From the NCBI RefSeq assembly GCF_008973665.1, contig NZ_WACP01000008.1, positions 137,752 through 201,751 of the forward strand: DNA of 64,000 nt. The letters are read 5' to 3'. The translations under genes and the position numbers were made by a program. Below the pieces are notes generated by a model. It was not told where the DNA came from, did not search any database, and saw only the letters and a program-made list of their open reading frames with translations. Shown here in pieces: positions 1-7,206 of this stretch (positions are counted from its first letter, which is position 1; every line of letters begins with the position of its first letter). The DNA comes from Paenibacillus tengchongensis (GTDB lineage: Bacteria; Bacillota; Bacilli; Paenibacillales; Paenibacillaceae).

Positions 1-1550
1 CGCTCCGCATCGGCGTACATGCGCTGAACCTCTTCGGCTGTGACCAGTCTCTCGCGCTGCAGGCGCTCGGCGTAGATCCGGTAGACGGTAGGATGGTTCC
101 GCACCTTGCTGTATATCAACGGCTGGGTTGTTTCCGGATCGTCCATCTCGTTATGCCCGTGCCGGCGGTAGCCGATAAGGTCAATCAGAAAATCCTTCTT
201 GAACAGGCTGCGGTAGGCGCTGGCCAGGCGGACGGCGGCGATGCAGGCCTCAGGATCATCTGCGTTGACGTGCACGATCGGAATTTCGTAGCCCTTGGCC
301 AGGTCGCTGGCATAGTGGGTCGAGCGGGAATCTTCGCTTTCCGTCGTGAAGCCGATCCGGTTGTTGACGATAATGTGCACCGTGCCGCCGTTCTGGTAGC
401 CCTTCAGTTTACTGATATTCAGCGTTTCGGCAACAATGCCTTCACCCGGGAAGGCCGCATCGCCGTGCATCAGCACAGCCATGGCTTTGCTGGTATCCAG
501 CTTCGGCAGACCCGGACTACTCCGGTCCTCCTGGGCAGCGCGGGCGAAGCCCTCGACTACAGGATTGACGAACTCCAGGTGGCTCGGATTGTTGGCCAGT
601 GTAATGCGGGTACGCACCGTCTCGCCTTCGCGCACCGCGCGGTCGGCGCCCAGATGGTATTTTACATCTCCGCTCCAGCCGTAAGTAACACCCATCGAGC
701 CTTCGGACGGGAACAGCTCCTTGTTCGGAGAATGGTGGAATTCTGAGAAAATAATATCATAAGGCTTGCCGAGAATGTGGGCCAGCACGTTCAGGCGGCC
801 GCGGTGGGCCATGCCCATGAGAATATGCTCGGCGCCGTCATGTGCGGCATTGCGGACGATTTCATCCAGCATCGGAACGAGCGCATCGTTTCCTTCGAGG
901 CTGAAGCGCTTCTGGCCGACGAAGGTCTTGTGCAGGAAGGTCTCGAACTGCTCGACCTGGATCAGGCGGTTCAGCAGCTCCTTGCGCTCGGAGGCGGTCA
1001 GCGCAGCAGGGAAGGTATTCGATTCCGCCTGCTTGTTCAGCCACACCAGCTCCTGTTCGTCGTGAACATGTCCGAATTCGTAGGCAATGCTTTGTGTATA
1101 CGCTTGACGCATCCGGTGAACGGCATCCCAGGCTGTAAGGACGCCTTCCGGGGCGTTCTCCCAAATGAGCGAGGCCGGCATTGCCATGAGATCCTCGCGG
1201 GTCAGGTCATAGGTTTCGTATTCCAGCCATTTGGCCATCGGGTTCTCCGCGCGGCGCAGCGGATCGATATTCGCCGCCCGGTGGCCGTGTATGCGGATGT
1301 TGGCGATCAGCTTGGAGGCGCGGACAGCTTTCTTCAGCAGGTCAGCACTGACGGGAACCGCCGGGCGGGACACCGGTTCACTCTCTGCGGTAAGCGGCGG
1401 AGGGCCGTAGCGTGTGAACAGGTCGCGAAAGTGCTCTTCAACGGATGAAGAATCTTCAATGAATTGCTCGTATTGTTCCTGAATATAGCCCAGATTGGGG
1501 CCGTAATACTTGCTCCAGACAGAGTCGTGATAGGGCTCTTTGGCTGCCAT
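1..1550 (-). CDS. odhA: 2-oxoglutarate dehydrogenase E1 component, N-terminal part (runs off window)
   Basis: Thiamine-diphosphate E1 subunit of the 2-oxoglutarate dehydrogenase complex of the TCA cycle (decarboxylates 2-oxoglutarate and passes succinyl to E2). About 516 N-terminal residues are visible. It begins MAAKEPYHDSVWSKYYGP, then MGMAHRGRLNVLAHILGKP and MHGDAAFPGEGIVAETLN, which are hallmarks of the family; the second is the TPP/metal region. The ATG at 1550 has a GGAGG ribosome site 8 nt upstream. The C-terminal half and any following E2 gene lie beyond position 1. It is transcribed away from the biofilm module. The identification is strong because several long conserved blocks are intact. 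Confidence 0.95.
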   Translation of the reverse strand, partial: MAAKEPYHDSVWSKYYGPNLGYIQEQYEQFIEDSSSVEEHFRDLFTRYGPPPLTAESEPVSRPAVPVSADLLKKAVRASKLIANIRIHGHRAANIDPLRRAENPMAKWLEYETYDLTREDLMAMPASLIWENAPEGVLTAWDAVHRMRQAYTQSIAYEFGHVHDEQELVWLNKQAESNTFPAALTASERKELLNRLIQVEQFETFLHKTFVGQKRFSLEGNDALVPMLDEIVRNAAHDGAEHILMGMAHRGRLNVLAHILGKPYDIIFSEFHHSPNKELFPSEGSMGVTYGWSGDVKYHLGADRAVREGETVRTRITLANNPSHLEFVNPVVEGFARAAQEDRSSPGLPKLDTSKAMAVLMHGDAAFPGEGIVAETLNISKLKGYQNGGTVHIIVNNRIGFTTESEDSRSTHYASDLAKGYEIPIVHVNADDPEACIAAVRLASAYRSLFKKDFLIDLIGYRRHGHNEMDDPETTQPLIYSKVRNHPTVYRIYAERLQRERLVTAEEVQRMYADAE

Positions 1551-2049
1551 GAATGCATCCTCCCAACGGATGGTCTCCACAATCGCAGGCCAGGCTGCCG
1601 GCGTTTGGTGGAGCTATAATGGTTACGGTTTCATTTCACATCTATTGTGCAACTTTCGGGGAGCGTAATCAATTCATACTTTCGTGCAATCCGTTCGCAA
1701 AACGGTATGATTCAGGGCTTAATTCATGCATAAACACCATAATTTTTATTTATTGCAAAGTCTAGTCCGTTTAAAACTTTTTTATAAGGTCCAATTTCGG
1801 AAAGCTTGATTATTTAGTTAAAAAAATGGGTAATAATTTCTATACTTTCAGGTATTAAGCCCTGTTTCATACATACTCCTGATGTTAAAGACCTGTGCTT
1901 CACAAGATTCGTCCAATAAATACAAACGGGCGTCAAAATAAGAGATTGTTCTCTTATACTTATTATAATATAATTCCATAAAACGACACACTTCTCAGTC
2001 AAAATGCTATACAATGTACTTGCGATAACGGTTACAACGGTTTTAGCCA
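1551..2049. other. AT-rich intergenic region between odhA and the sinI riboswitch
   Basis: About 500 bp with no credible gene. It must hold the odhA promoter (minus strand) and the sinI promoter (plus strand). On the plus strand, TGCTATACA at 2005-2013 is an extended -10-like element just before the riboswitch, but no good -35 is visible. The stretch from about 1740 to 2000 is much richer in A and T than the surrounding genes. Confidence 0.5.
1941..1969 (+). promoter_or_regulatory. SinR-type box next to a TATAAT element upstream of sinI
   Basis: GTTCTCT at 1948-1954 matches the published SinR recognition consensus GTTCTYT. It sits inside a short inverted repeat (AGAGA at 1941-1945, TCTCT at 1950-1954) and 9 bp before a TATAAT (1964-1969). 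If this is the sinI promoter region, SinR could bind here and close a feedback loop. No convincing -35 is present, and a 7-bp box can occur by chance, so the call rests on context. Confidence 0.4.
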
Positions 2050-2153
2050 GATCCTTTCATGTGAAGGATCCAGTAAAGGGTAAACCTGCCGAAAGGCAGG
2101 GGCACAAAGTCTCGGGTCTAATGTAGCAATACTACGACGGCCGGACTGCCTGG
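2050..2153 (+). promoter_or_regulatory. Cyclic di-GMP-I (GEMM-I) riboswitch upstream of sinI
   Basis: The sequence follows the GEMM-I consensus: AAAGGGTAAACC (2075-2086), a tetraloop hairpin TGCC-GAAA-GGCA (2087-2098), the receptor-like GGCACAAAG (2101-2109), then CGGGTCTAA (2113-2121), a GTAG/CTAC hairpin and CGACGGCCGG (2135-2144) ending ACTGCC. The G corresponding to Vc2 G20, which contacts the ligand, is kept; cGAMP-type variants have A there. A 7-bp hairpin (GATCCTT/AAGGATC, 2050-2070) precedes the aptamer. P1 may be CCAG (2070-2073) with CTGG (2150-2153). No U-run terminator follows. Instead AAATCT (2162-2167) and AGATTT (2175-2180) can pair and put the sinI ribosome site in a loop, so control is probably of translation. 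Whether ligand turns it on or off cannot be read by eye. Confidence 0.9.
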
Positions 2154-2181
2154 GGACGCAAAAATCTTAGGAGGAGATTTC

Positions 2182-2334
2182 TTGAAACAGTCCAACCAGG
2201 GGAATAACGGAGAATTGCGGTTAGCAGATTTGGACCGGGAATGGGTGTATCTGCTTATGGCGGCCAAGAAGATGGGCATCAAGGCCGAGGATATCCGCGA
2301 ATTCTTAAACGGCAAGGCGTTGCAGGCGATGTAG
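2182..2334 (+). CDS. sinI: SinI-type anti-repressor (50 aa)
   Basis: A 50-residue protein starting at TTG 2182, with an AGGAGG site 7-8 nt upstream. Its core LDREWVYLLMAAKKMGIKAE (residues 17-36) followed by DIREFL matches the SinI/SinR dimerisation helix-turn-helix, in which SinI pairs with SinR and removes it from DNA. B. subtilis SinI is 57 aa with the same ELDQEWVELMVEAKE-type core. The gene lies directly behind the c-di-GMP riboswitch and ends 35 nt before a strong terminator shared with the convergent sinR. In B. subtilis sinI lies just upstream of sinR on the same strand; here the two face each other and have separate promoters. The domain assignment is firm; action on the sinR product is inferred from family knowledge. 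Confidence 0.88.
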   Translation: MKQSNQGNNGELRLADLDREWVYLLMAAKKMGIKAEDIREFLNGKALQAM

Positions 2335-2368
2335 TTTACTTGGACTCTTGGGGAAAAGGCTTGGTTAC

Positions 2369-2413
2369 ATACAGAAAAGGACACAGCGGGCTCCGCTGTG
2401 TCCTTTTCTGTAT
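2369..2413. terminator. Bidirectional terminator between sinI and sinR
   Basis: A perfect 21-bp stem (2369-2389 with 2393-2413) and a 3-nt loop. A-rich and T-rich stretches within the arms let it work in both directions. It separates the convergent sinI (ends 2334) and sinR (ends 2440). Confidence 0.85.
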
Positions 2414-2439
2414 GACCCGGCATGCGGACAAGTAAAGGG

Positions 2440-2784
2440 TTATTCGTCCTTTTGCTCAAGCCGCCATTTTTGATAATCCAGAAATTCCTTAAACTCACGC
2501 TTGCTGACGCCCGAGGCCATTGCTTCCTGCACCAGCCGAAACCATTCTCCGTCCAAAGCCGATTCATCCGCTTCCTCGGCTTCCCCATACAGCAGAGCAT
2601 GTATGGATACCTGCAGTGCGTCCGCGATTTTTTCAATAAATTGAATAGAGGGGTTGGACTGAATATTTCTTTCCACATTGCTTAGGTATGATTTGGCCAC
2701 ATCGGCCTTATCCGCCAATTCGGACAGGGACAGACCCTTCTCCTGGCGAAGCTGGTGGATGCGACTTCCCATATTCTGTGGCAC
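2440..2784 (-). CDS. sinR: SinR-type biofilm master repressor (114 aa)
   Basis: DNA-binding repressor of matrix genes. Residues about 5-60 form an XRE helix-turn-helix (GSRIHQLRQEKGLSLSELAD, then VAKSYLSNVERN). The C-terminus LDGEWFRLVQEAMASGVSKR followed by EFKEFLDYQKWRL is the dimerisation domain that SinI invades. Length matches B. subtilis SinR (111 aa). GTG at 2784 is chosen because AGAGGGG lies about 10 nt upstream; an upstream in-frame TTG at 2805 has no such site. The gene follows the tapA/sipW/tasA genes on the same strand but has its own extended -10 promoter. Predicted targets are the GTTCTYT boxes upstream of the tapA-like gene. Confidence 0.93.
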   Translation of the reverse strand: MPQNMGSRIHQLRQEKGLSLSELADKADVAKSYLSNVERNIQSNPSIQFIEKIADALQVSIHALLYGEAEEADESALDGEWFRLVQEAMASGVSKREFKEFLDYQKWRLEQKDE

Positions 2785-2843
2785 GATTACGACGCCCCTC
2801 TGCAAATATTCTTTGAAAATCCAAGAAACACTTTCTGCTTGCT

Positions 2844-2872
2844 AGTATAGCAAATATCATCTGAACGGAAAA
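2844..2872 (-). promoter_or_regulatory. Candidate sinR promoter
   Basis: On the minus strand TGCTATACT gives an extended -10 (hexamer 2844-2849). The -35 region 17 bp upstream (TTTTCC) is weak, as is usual for extended -10 promoters. It lies about 60 nt before the sinR start and downstream of tasA, so sinR can be transcribed independently of the matrix operon. Confidence 0.5.
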
Positions 2873-2960
2873 GGTTATCGGGAGAGAGAGAAAAAGCAGC
2901 ACGTTCTGACCCGACTGGCGGAATCAGAATATGCTGCTTATCTATGCGGATGCCGCTGGT

Positions 2961-3569
2961 TTAATAGGCTTTTTTAGGACCTTGTTTGGCTTCGAATGTC
3001 CAGGTCAATTTCAGTTTGTCTTTCTGGAAGTAGTTCTGCGCCTCACCGGAGTCTACGAATTCGAATTGAACAGCAAAGGTGTCCTTGGTGCCTGCTTTAA
3101 TGCCGTCTGCCTCGGTGAAGAGCTGATCCAGGCCGGTGTTGTCCACCAGTTCCTTGGTTTGGTTCTTCAGATCGGCCAGGGTGGTCTCATAGACGACGAG
3201 CTCGGGAGTGATGATGGTTCCCTTATCCACATTTTTAAGGAATTTGACCTTGATGAACTTGTTCAGGTCCACGCCGTTGTTGTCGCCGAGTGTATCGGTA
3301 ACCTCTGTCGTTGTTTTCAGCAGAATGGAGCCGATATCCAGGGTGCCGTCATTCTTGAGATCGAAGCTCTTCAGGACAGTGTCGCCAGGCTTCAGGTTGG
3401 TGATATCAACGATAACGGAAGGATCGGAATTCAGATCGAGGGTACCTGCAGCGAAAGTGGCCGTGCTTTGAGCCGTGTCGCTGAAGTATGCGAAGGTGCC
3501 TCCGCCGATTAAAGACAATCCCAGTGCTGCCGATGCTACGCCAAGACCCAGTGTTTTCTTGATACCCAT
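2961..3569 (-). CDS. tasA: TasA/CalY-family amyloid matrix protein (202 aa)
   Basis: Secreted fibre-forming biofilm protein. The N-terminal signal is MGIKKTLGLGVASAALGLSL, then GGGTFAYFSD, a SipW-type cleavage region. Residues about 35-80 contain ATFAAGTLDLNSD and ITNLKPGDTVLKSFDLKNDG, which align closely with TasA (ATFASGTLDL, NLKPGDKLTKDF). The length (202 aa) is nearer to CalY/camelysin of the B. cereus group than to B. subtilis TasA (261 aa). GAGGAGG precedes the ATG. It is the third gene of the tapA-like/sipW/tasA set, in the same order as in B. subtilis. Export by the neighbouring SipW is inferred from the signal-peptide type and position. Confidence 0.92.
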   Translation of the reverse strand: MGIKKTLGLGVASAALGLSLIGGGTFAYFSDTAQSTATFAAGTLDLNSDPSVIVDITNLKPGDTVLKSFDLKNDGTLDIGSILLKTTTEVTDTLGDNNGVDLNKFIKVKFLKNVDKGTIITPELVVYETTLADLKNQTKELVDNTGLDQLFTEADGIKAGTKDTFAVQFEFVDSGEAQNYFQKDKLKLTWTFEAKQGPKKAY

Positions 3570-3659
3570 AATTTAATTCCTCCTCAAAATGGTTGTGGTT
3601 GTTTGGTGGCCAAAGCCTTGTATTGTATCTTCCGGTGCGTAAACGGAAGCCGACAATCG

Positions 3660-4247
3660 TTATTGCTGCGTCTCGGTGACCGGAGGCGCGGGGGGAAGGG
3701 CGGCATTTTTGCGTTCGAGCGCAGCCAGGGCCTTCCAGGAGCTGTAGAGTGCATAGAGCAGAAGCAGCAGGCCGGGAACAATCATCAGCACAACGCTGCC
3801 GGCTTTCGATACCGCAAAGTTCAGGACGTAACCCACATAGGGAACTGTGATGCCGGTATACTCAGCGGTGACATTGGCAGAGCTGACGGGATTCAAGTCG
3901 GCTGCATCATTGTTGTCGCCCTTGGTCCGGTATTGTGCTTCACCGGTGGCGCTGTTCAGGTCTGCCTCCAGAACGCGGTGGGTAATCAGCATGTTCTCCT
4001 CATTGAGGAAGCTGATCACATCGCCCGCCTGGAAGCGGGTCATATCGCCGCCGGGCTTCAGTGCGACAATGGAGCCGGTCTTGATGCCCGGCTCCATGGA
4101 TCCGGAGAGCACGGTTTTGATCTGGTAGCCGAAGAACGAAGGCTCACCGCCGGAGGCTTTGGATATGATCACCGCGGCCAGGAGTACGATGAAGACCAGG
4201 AGCATGGCTGCCGAGGCTATATGGTTAAGCAGACGTTTAACACTCAT
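3660..4247 (-). CDS. sipW: Signal peptidase I of the SipW (ER) type
   Basis: Membrane protease that matures TasA- and TapA-like proteins. One N-terminal membrane helix (about residues 8-30) and a C-terminal one (about 150-175) flank the catalytic domain. The nucleophile Ser is in LSGSMEPGI. A His replaces the bacterial Lys, in NMLITHRVLE, the signature of the ER/archaeal type, and GDNNDAAD follows. ATG 4247 is preferred to the in-frame GTG at 4259 because AAAGGTG lies 9 nt upstream. About 195 aa, normal for SipW. The gene starts 21 nt after the tapA-like gene ends, so they are co-transcribed. Confidence 0.93.
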   Translation of the reverse strand: MSVKRLLNHIASAAMLLVFIVLLAAVIISKASGGEPSFFGYQIKTVLSGSMEPGIKTGSIVALKPGGDMTRFQAGDVISFLNEENMLITHRVLEADLNSATGEAQYRTKGDNNDAADLNPVSSANVTAEYTGITVPYVGYVLNFAVSKAGSVVLMIVPGLLLLLYALYSSWKALAALERKNAALPPAPPVTETQQ

Positions 4248-4268
4248 AGGGATACACACCTTTCTAAA

Positions 4269-5486
4269 TTACTGGCCTGCTGACGGACCGGGTGAAGGTA
4301 TGGGAGCATCAGACGGCTCCGGGACCGCTGTTTCTTCCGGGTCGTCCTGCTGTTCTGCTGCCGCAGGCGGTGTCTCCGGAGCAGGGGTTTCTGCCGGGGA
4401 GGCTTCTTCTATCGGTTCAGGAGAAGGGACAGCTTCGGGCGGAACCTCCGGTGCCGCCTCAGGCGCAGTTTCGTTCTCTTCCGCTTTTTCCCCGCCGCCG
4501 GCTTCCTCCTGTTGTTGCTCTTCGGCCAGCTTCTCTTCTTCTGCAAGCCGCGCCTTCTCCAGTTCGGCCAGCCGGATCTCTTCCAGACGTCTGGCACGAA
4601 TCTCGCCGATCAACGCCCGCTGGCTTTCCAGCGTGGAGATTCCCGCTGCCGCATGGTCTTTGGCCTGCGTCAGTTCGGCAGTATAGCTGTCATACATTGC
4701 GGTCAGTCCGCCTGATATATTGCCGTCCTGCAGCGTAATCAGGAAGGGCAGAGTCTGCAGCGGCTCCGGCTGGCTGAATTCAGGACCTCCGTACACGATA
4801 TCGGCTACACCGGTGGTGAACAGATTGCCCTGATTCTGCACGGAGCGCAGGTAACGTATAATACCTTCAATGGATTCACTCAGTGACTCGGAGAGCACGC
4901 CGCTCTGGCTGATGCTGCTCTGAAGCTCGTTAAAGAAATGAGGATCGCCCAAATCAAGACAACCGGAGTCCAGCTTCTGCATATCTCCTCCAAGCGCTGC
5001 CAATGCGGCGGAAGCAGCGTTTAATTCCGCAGCAATGTCGCTCCAAATTTGGTTATTGGCAATTAACTGGCTATCGGCTGAGCTAATCTCGGCCTGCAGC
5101 GAAGTAATCCTTCCGGAGAGCTCCTGCTCTGCGGCATCCAGCTCCTCCAGTGACATCGATTCAATCCCCTTTAAGCCGGATGAGCCGGCTGAAGGCGTGA
5201 AGCCCTTCAAGGATGCCTGCAAGGCAGCCGCTTTCAGGACATGATCCCGGAAAGCGAGCAGCCGCTGCTTCACGGTGTCGGGGAATACTGCGCAGAAGGT
5301 AATGCTGTTCTCAAGCTCTGCTTGATCGGTGAAGCCGGCATATGTACTGCCCACCTGCTGCGAAGCCAGGAGAAACAGAATGGAGCAGGCAACGCCTGAA
5401 CGCAGCTTGCGCACGGTTACTTTATCCCGTTTGCGGGTACTTCTTTTTCTTGCCGATCTTGGTAGCAGAGGAATACCTCCCCTCAA
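4269..5486 (-). CDS. TapA-like SipW-dependent matrix accessory protein (405 aa)
   Basis: The first gene of the matrix operon. A very basic N-terminus (RSARKRSTRKRDKV) leads into one hydrophobic segment (ACSILFLLASQQ) and STYAGFTDQAELENSITFCA. This recalls the N-terminus of B. subtilis TapA (AFHDIETFDVSLQTC), the SipW substrate that anchors and nucleates TasA fibres. The middle (about residues 80-310) is predicted alpha-helical and Ser/Ala/Leu-rich. The last 100 residues are a charged coiled segment (EEIRLAELEKARLAEEEKL) and then a Pro/Glu/Ala tail. TapA also has a charged low-complexity tail but is only about 250 aa. TTG 5486 is used with GAGGG just upstream; the start is uncertain. The TapA role is inferred from position, signal type and tail, not overall similarity. 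Confidence 0.7.
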   Translation of the reverse strand: MRGGIPLLPRSARKRSTRKRDKVTVRKLRSGVACSILFLLASQQVGSTYAGFTDQAELENSITFCAVFPDTVKQRLLAFRDHVLKAAALQASLKGFTPSAGSSGLKGIESMSLEELDAAEQELSGRITSLQAEISSADSQLIANNQIWSDIAAELNAASAALAALGGDMQKLDSGCLDLGDPHFFNELQSSISQSGVLSESLSESIEGIIRYLRSVQNQGNLFTTGVADIVYGGPEFSQPEPLQTLPFLITLQDGNISGGLTAMYDSYTAELTQAKDHAAAGISTLESQRALIGEIRARRLEEIRLAELEKARLAEEEKLAEEQQQEEAGGGEKAEENETAPEAAPEVPPEAVPSPEPIEEASPAETPAPETPPAAAEQQDDPEETAVPEPSDAPIPSPGPSAGQ

Positions 5487-5513
5487 TGTCCCTCACAATC
5501 GTTCGTTAGATTA

Positions 5514-5672
5514 GTTCGTTATTAAGAACGTTTCTGTAGTGAAATCATAACCGGATTCAGGCAAAAAGAAAACCGCCAATTTCGGCGGTTTTGTGCGTTA
5601 TAAAGAACATTATCGTGTGATATCGCACTTTATCTCTGAATATCATTTAATATATCGTTCTTTATTAAGAAT
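5514..5672 (-). promoter_or_regulatory. SinR-type operators upstream of the matrix operon
   Basis: Three boxes fit the SinR consensus GTTCTYT/ARAGAAC. GTTCGTTATTAAGAAC (5514-5529) and GTTCTTTATTAAGAAT (5657-5672) are inverted repeats that match each other at 14 of 16 positions. AAAGAAC (5602-5608) lies between them. They span the upstream region of the tapA-like gene, where SinR represses the homologous B. subtilis operon. The exact promoter is unclear: there is no clean -35/-10 pair, although GATAAT-like and TTAAAT-like elements lie between the boxes. Confidence 0.75.
5562..5591 (-). terminator. Terminator or leader attenuator upstream of tapA-like gene
   Basis: AAACCGCC (5570-5577) and GGCGGTTT (5584-5591) form an 8-bp stem with a 6-nt loop, followed on the minus strand by TTTCTTTTTG. 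It lies between the SinR-type boxes, about 75 nt before the tapA-like start. It may be a second terminator for the upstream reductase gene, or an attenuator if the operon promoter lies upstream of it. Confidence 0.7.
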
Positions 5673-5689
5673 TATGTGTCAGTAGGCAG

Positions 5690-5721
5690 AAAAAACCGGC
5701 CTGCGCAGGCGCGAGCCGGTT
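5690..5721 (-). terminator. Terminator after aldo/keto reductase gene
   Basis: AACCGGC (5694-5700) pairs with GCCGGTT (5715-5721). On the minus strand the stem is followed by a run of six T. It lies about 50 nt after the reductase stop. Confidence 0.7.
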
Positions 5722-5768
5722 AAAAGTGCTTTCCAATGAATGCAGGCCTGCTCCGAAGCGGGCCGCTC

Positions 5769-6746
5769 TTAAGGCAGCTTCTCGCCGCGCGAGCTGATGT
5801 ACAGTTCGTACCATTCCTGCCGGGACAGCTCCAGGGAGTTCGCGTCGGCGCAGGCCGTGATGCGCCCGGGGTTCACCGTGCCGATGACGGGCTGGATGGC
5901 GGCCGGGTGACTTGTCAGCCAGGCCAGCACAATAGCCTCCGGCGTCGTGTTCTTCTCCCCGGCGAGACGCCGGACCAGCGCCGCAGTCTGTACGACCCGC
6001 TCCGGCTGGCCTTCCAGCGGACGGCCGCTGAACATGCCCTGGGCCAGCGGCCCCCAGGCCTGCAGCTGGATATTCTCCGTGCGGCAGTATTCCACCGTTC
6101 CCTCGGGGAAGGTGACGTCCTTCCAAGGGTCGCGGTTGACGCTGACCATGGCGTCCAGCCAGCTGATTTTGGCCAGGCTCATATGCAGCTGATTCACGAT
6201 GAACGGCTCGTCGCAATAATGCTGCAGCAGCCGGATCTGGGCCGCGCTCATATTGGAGACCCCGAAATGGCGGACTTTACCGGCTTCCTTCAGTTTCCGC
6301 AGCGCATCGGCAATGTCCTCGGGGTCCATCAGCGGATCGGGGCGATGCAGCAGAAGGATGTCGATATAATCCGTGCCCAGGCGCTCCAGCGTTCCGTCGA
6401 CGCTCTTCAGAATGTGGGCTCCCGAGATATCGAACGTGTTGGAGGCATCGCCCGGCTCCATCAGCCTGATCCCGCATTTGGACTGCAGAATCATCTCCTC
6501 GCGCAGGCCGGGGCGGTCCTTGAAGATCTGTCCGAACACCTTCTCGGCTTTGCCTCTGGTGTAGATGTCCGCATGGTCAAAGAAATTAATGCCGATGGAC
6601 AAGGCGGCTTCCACCGCTTCATGGCCCTGCCTGATATTCTCTGCAGTCAGCGGCTCATGGTCCCAGCCTCCGCCCAGCCCCATGCAGCCTAAAGCGATGC
6701 GGCTGGCAGGAATGCCGCGTTTGTTCAGTGGCAGCGTTTTCAGCAA
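5769..6746 (-). CDS. Aldo/keto reductase, YdhF-like (325 aa)
   Basis: NADPH-dependent carbonyl reductase of the AKR fold. Near the N-terminus it has LGCMGLGGGWDHEPL, then INFFDHADIYTRGKAE with the catalytic Asp and Tyr. Further on are the substrate-site His in DILLLHRPDPLMDPED, a GVSNMSAAQ strand and the cofactor-binding PVIGTVNPGRI near the C-terminus. Length fits the family. TTG 6746 is the start, with GGAGGG 7 nt upstream. It is probably monocistronic, with its own terminator at 5690-5721. The substrate is not predictable. Confidence 0.9.
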   Translation of the reverse strand: MLKTLPLNKRGIPASRIALGCMGLGGGWDHEPLTAENIRQGHEAVEAALSIGINFFDHADIYTRGKAEKVFGQIFKDRPGLREEMILQSKCGIRLMEPGDASNTFDISGAHILKSVDGTLERLGTDYIDILLLHRPDPLMDPEDIADALRKLKEAGKVRHFGVSNMSAAQIRLLQHYCDEPFIVNQLHMSLAKISWLDAMVSVNRDPWKDVTFPEGTVEYCRTENIQLQAWGPLAQGMFSGRPLEGQPERVVQTAALVRRLAGEKNTTPEAIVLAWLTSHPAAIQPVIGTVNPGRITACADANSLELSRQEWYELYISSRGEKLP

Positions 6747-6799
6747 ATGCTATCCCTCCGTCAACGAATAATGGCTTCTACGGAAACTATTGTACACCT

Positions 6800-7015
6800 T
6801 TAGAAGCCGGTATGGTATTTTTCGTCGCTGGAGGAGCGGTGCTTCGTGCCTTCTTTGTCCTTCTCTTCCTGCTGTTCCAGCTTCAGATCCTCCACCGGAA
6901 TGGGGTCGACGTTCTGTTCACTCTCGTGCAGCTCGAACAGGCTCGGATTCTCCGTGGGATACTGCTCTGGGTGATCGCGGCGGTCGCGCAGCGGCTTCTT
7001 GTCGTCCTTGTTCAT
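6800..7015 (-). CDS. Small acidic hydrophilic protein, unknown function (71 aa)
   Basis: ATG 7015 has GAGGTG 6 nt upstream. The product (MNKDDKKPLRDRRDHPEQYP...) is rich in Asp, Glu and Lys, and has no Cys, Trp, membrane segment or signal peptide. It looks intrinsically disordered. It stands alone between the reductase and the PadR gene, all on the minus strand. The good ribosome site and consistent codon use argue that it is real; I recognise no family. Confidence 0.65.
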   Translation of the reverse strand: MNKDDKKPLRDRRDHPEQYPTENPSLFELHESEQNVDPIPVEDLKLEQQEEKDKEGTKHRSSSDEKYHTGF

Positions 7016-7163
7016 CGTTGGCACCTCACTTTTCGTATTTGCTCGTTTATAAACCTTTTTTGGTCCTTATAAACGGGGGCTGTGCCATTAGCTATATATG
7101 TTGAACTTTTAAAATTCAAATGGGATTGGTTCGTAACTGCGGGGGCTGCAGTAAACCAAAAAC

Positions 7164-7206
7164 GCCGGGCAGCGATCCTCCAATGATAAGAGAATCGCTG
7201 CCCGGC
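7164..7206 (-). terminator. Terminator after the exporter/PadR operon
   Basis: A 13-bp stem, GCCGGGCAGCGAT (7164-7176) with its complement (7194-7206), followed on the minus strand by GTTTTTGG. It overlaps the end of the padR-type gene. Confidence 0.88.

Noticed and set aside
1620..1633. cre-like site (TGAAACCGTAACCA on the minus strand) upstream of odhA
   Set aside because: 12 of 14 positions fit, but two mismatches fall in the palindromic arms and no promoter is placed beside it.
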